NCBI GenBank assembly: GCA_031263625.1
Contig: JAISFK010000422.1
Location: 1 to 5,258 of the forward strand
Reading direction: 5' to 3'
DNA length: 5,258 bases
Source: Clostridiales bacterium
GTDB lineage: Bacteria; Bacillota; Clostridia; WRLR01
Shown one piece after another: positions 4,549 to 5,258 of this stretch (position 1 is its first letter; every line of letters starts with the position of its first letter). The translations under genes were made by a program, and so were the position numbers. The notes under the pieces are model-generated. The model was not told the DNA's origin and made no database searches. It saw only the letters and a list, made by a program, of their open reading frames with translations.

Positions 4549-5178
4549 TTATCGGAGGCGCGCCGCCACGCCCTCGAATATTTCGTCGGCCTTGGCGGCG
4601 CCCCGCCCGAGCAGCAGGCCGGCTTCGCGGTTGTACTCGCCGGCCAGCTCCCGATCCTCCATGGCCGCCGTGTTGATGAACACGTTGAGGCTGGCCGCCT
4701 GCAGCGCCGCCTTGCAGCACGCGGCGCCGCAGCCCGCGTCGCTTATCGCGATGGCGGCACCCTTTGCCGCGAACGCCTCCAGCAGGTCGATGGCCTCGCA
4801 GCAGGCCCGCATGATCCCCAGCGGCGCGGCGCAGCACGCCTTGAGCGCGACGGCCATCGTCCCGGCCTTCTCCGCCCTCTCGGCCTCCGTGCCCTTTGGC
4901 ATGGCGTAGGCCCTGGACAGCGGCTCGAATGCGTCGGCGTCCAGCTGGACGAGGGCCAGGAGCTCCGCCTGCAGGGCGTCCGCCCTGGCCTTCAGCGCGA
5001 CAATGTCCGCCTGGACGCCGGCGTATTTCTTCTTTCCCAGTGTCAGGCTGCCGACCATGCCGCCGAGCGCGACGCCTATGGCCCCAACGAGAGCGGAGGC
5101 GCCGCCCCCGCCCGGCACGGGCGCCCTGGAGGCAAGCGCCCCCACAAATTCCTCGCACGGCATCCCGGTAAAATTCAT
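4549..5178 (-). CDS. fchA: Methenyl-THF cyclohydrolase / cyclodeaminase-family protein
   Basis: This 209-residue protein belongs to the formiminotransferase-cyclodeaminase C-terminal family. The FchA branch hydrolyses 5,10-methenyl-THF to 10-formyl-THF; related members deaminate formimino-THF. Landmarks are PVPGGGGASAL at 20-30, LTLGKKKY at 45-52, the acidic LDADAF at 79-84, and ISDAGCGA...SLNVFINT at 145-170. Length matches the stand-alone family (about 205-210). An in-frame ATG at 5233-5235 would add 19 residues, but it overlaps a TATAAT box and so would lie upstream of the transcript; the ATG at 5176-5178 places the family's N-terminal helix correctly and has GAGGGGG 11 nt upstream. Eight Cys, including three CC pairs (115-116, 126-127, 154-155), are noticeable. 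It is followed on the same strand by folD, and the pairing favours the cyclohydrolase role over histidine-degradation deaminase: no histidine-breakdown gene is seen nearby. Confidence 0.9.
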   Translation of the reverse strand: MNFTGMPCEEFVGALASRAPVPGGGGASALVGAIGVALGGMVGSLTLGKKKYAGVQADIVALKARADALQAELLALVQLDADAFEPLSRAYAMPKGTEAERAEKAGTMAVALKACCAAPLGIMRACCEAIDLLEAFAAKGAAIAISDAGCGAACCKAALQAASLNVFINTAAMEDRELAGEYNREAGLLLGRGAAKADEIFEGVAARLR

Positions 5179-5189
5179 AAACAGACCAT

Positions 5190-5196
5190 CCCCCTC
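5190..5196 (-). promoter_or_regulatory. Ribosome binding site for the chosen fchA start
   Basis: On the minus strand GAGGGGG lies 11 nt before the ATG at 5176-5178. The spacing is slightly long, but there is no better site for the upstream in-frame ATG at 5233-5235. Confidence 0.5.
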
Positions 5197-5234
5197 GCTC
5201 CGCTCTGGCTCGCCAAAACTCTTCATTCCATGCA

Positions 5235-5240
5235 ATTATA
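5235..5240 (-). promoter_or_regulatory. Candidate -10 box of the fchA-folD unit
   Basis: The minus strand reads TATAAT, a perfect -10 hexamer in otherwise GC-rich DNA. The matching -35 would fall at or beyond the right edge of the window, so it cannot be checked. Transcription would begin near 5228, giving about a 50-nt leader before the ATG at 5178 and excluding the upstream ATG at 5233-5235. Confidence 0.5.
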
Positions 5241-5258
5241 CAACGCCTTGGCGAATGC

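Noticed and set aside
4316..4909. Plus-strand frame of 197 codons across the folD/fchA junction
   Set aside because: It is antisense to two well-supported folate genes and spans their intergenic repeat; no protein family features.

Overview
This 5.26-kb window is GC-rich bacterial DNA holding two gene groups that converge on a structured intergenic region at about 3323-3588. Good Shine-Dalgarno sites, a TTG start, a lipoprotein signal peptide and a folD/fchA one-carbon pair fit an anaerobic, high-GC member of the Bacillota (Clostridia-like). This placement is an inference from gene content, not a species call.

Plus strand, 213-3322: three genes in a row. The first encodes a PspA/IM30-family membrane-stress protein. 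The second encodes a protein with an N-terminal two-helix membrane hairpin followed by a long coiled coil; I do not recognise its family. The third encodes a probable lipoprotein with two SH3-like domains and a C-terminal NlpC/P60 fold in which the catalytic Cys and His are replaced (Gly and Asp). Together they look like an inside-membrane-outside set: a cytoplasmic PspA coat, a membrane coiled-coil protein and an extracytoplasmic wall-binding protein. A shared role in envelope-stress sensing or maintenance is inferred from this layout and the PspA family, not shown. This cluster is the best candidate here for an undescribed system. A promoter-like pair (TTGTCA, 17 bp, extended TAGCAT) lies at the left edge.

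Minus strand, 5178-3589: fchA (methenyl-THF cyclohydrolase/cyclodeaminase family), then folD (methylene-THF dehydrogenase family) 96 bp downstream. FolD lacks the Lys needed for cyclohydrolase chemistry, and also the nearby Gln, so the pair probably splits the two steps: FolD oxidises methylene-THF and FchA hydrolyses methenyl-THF to 10-formyl-THF. A TATAAT box at the right edge supports the chosen fchA start.

Between and before the genes the DNA carries many short repeats: an 18-bp repeat before pspA, a 48-bp in-frame tandem repeat at the start of the lipoprotein frame, a 14-bp repeat before folD, and an 18-base palindromic core (CCCAAAATCTTTGGGCGG) occurring at two intergenic sites 2.3 kb apart. 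No tRNA, rRNA, CRISPR array, transposase or toxin gene is seen.
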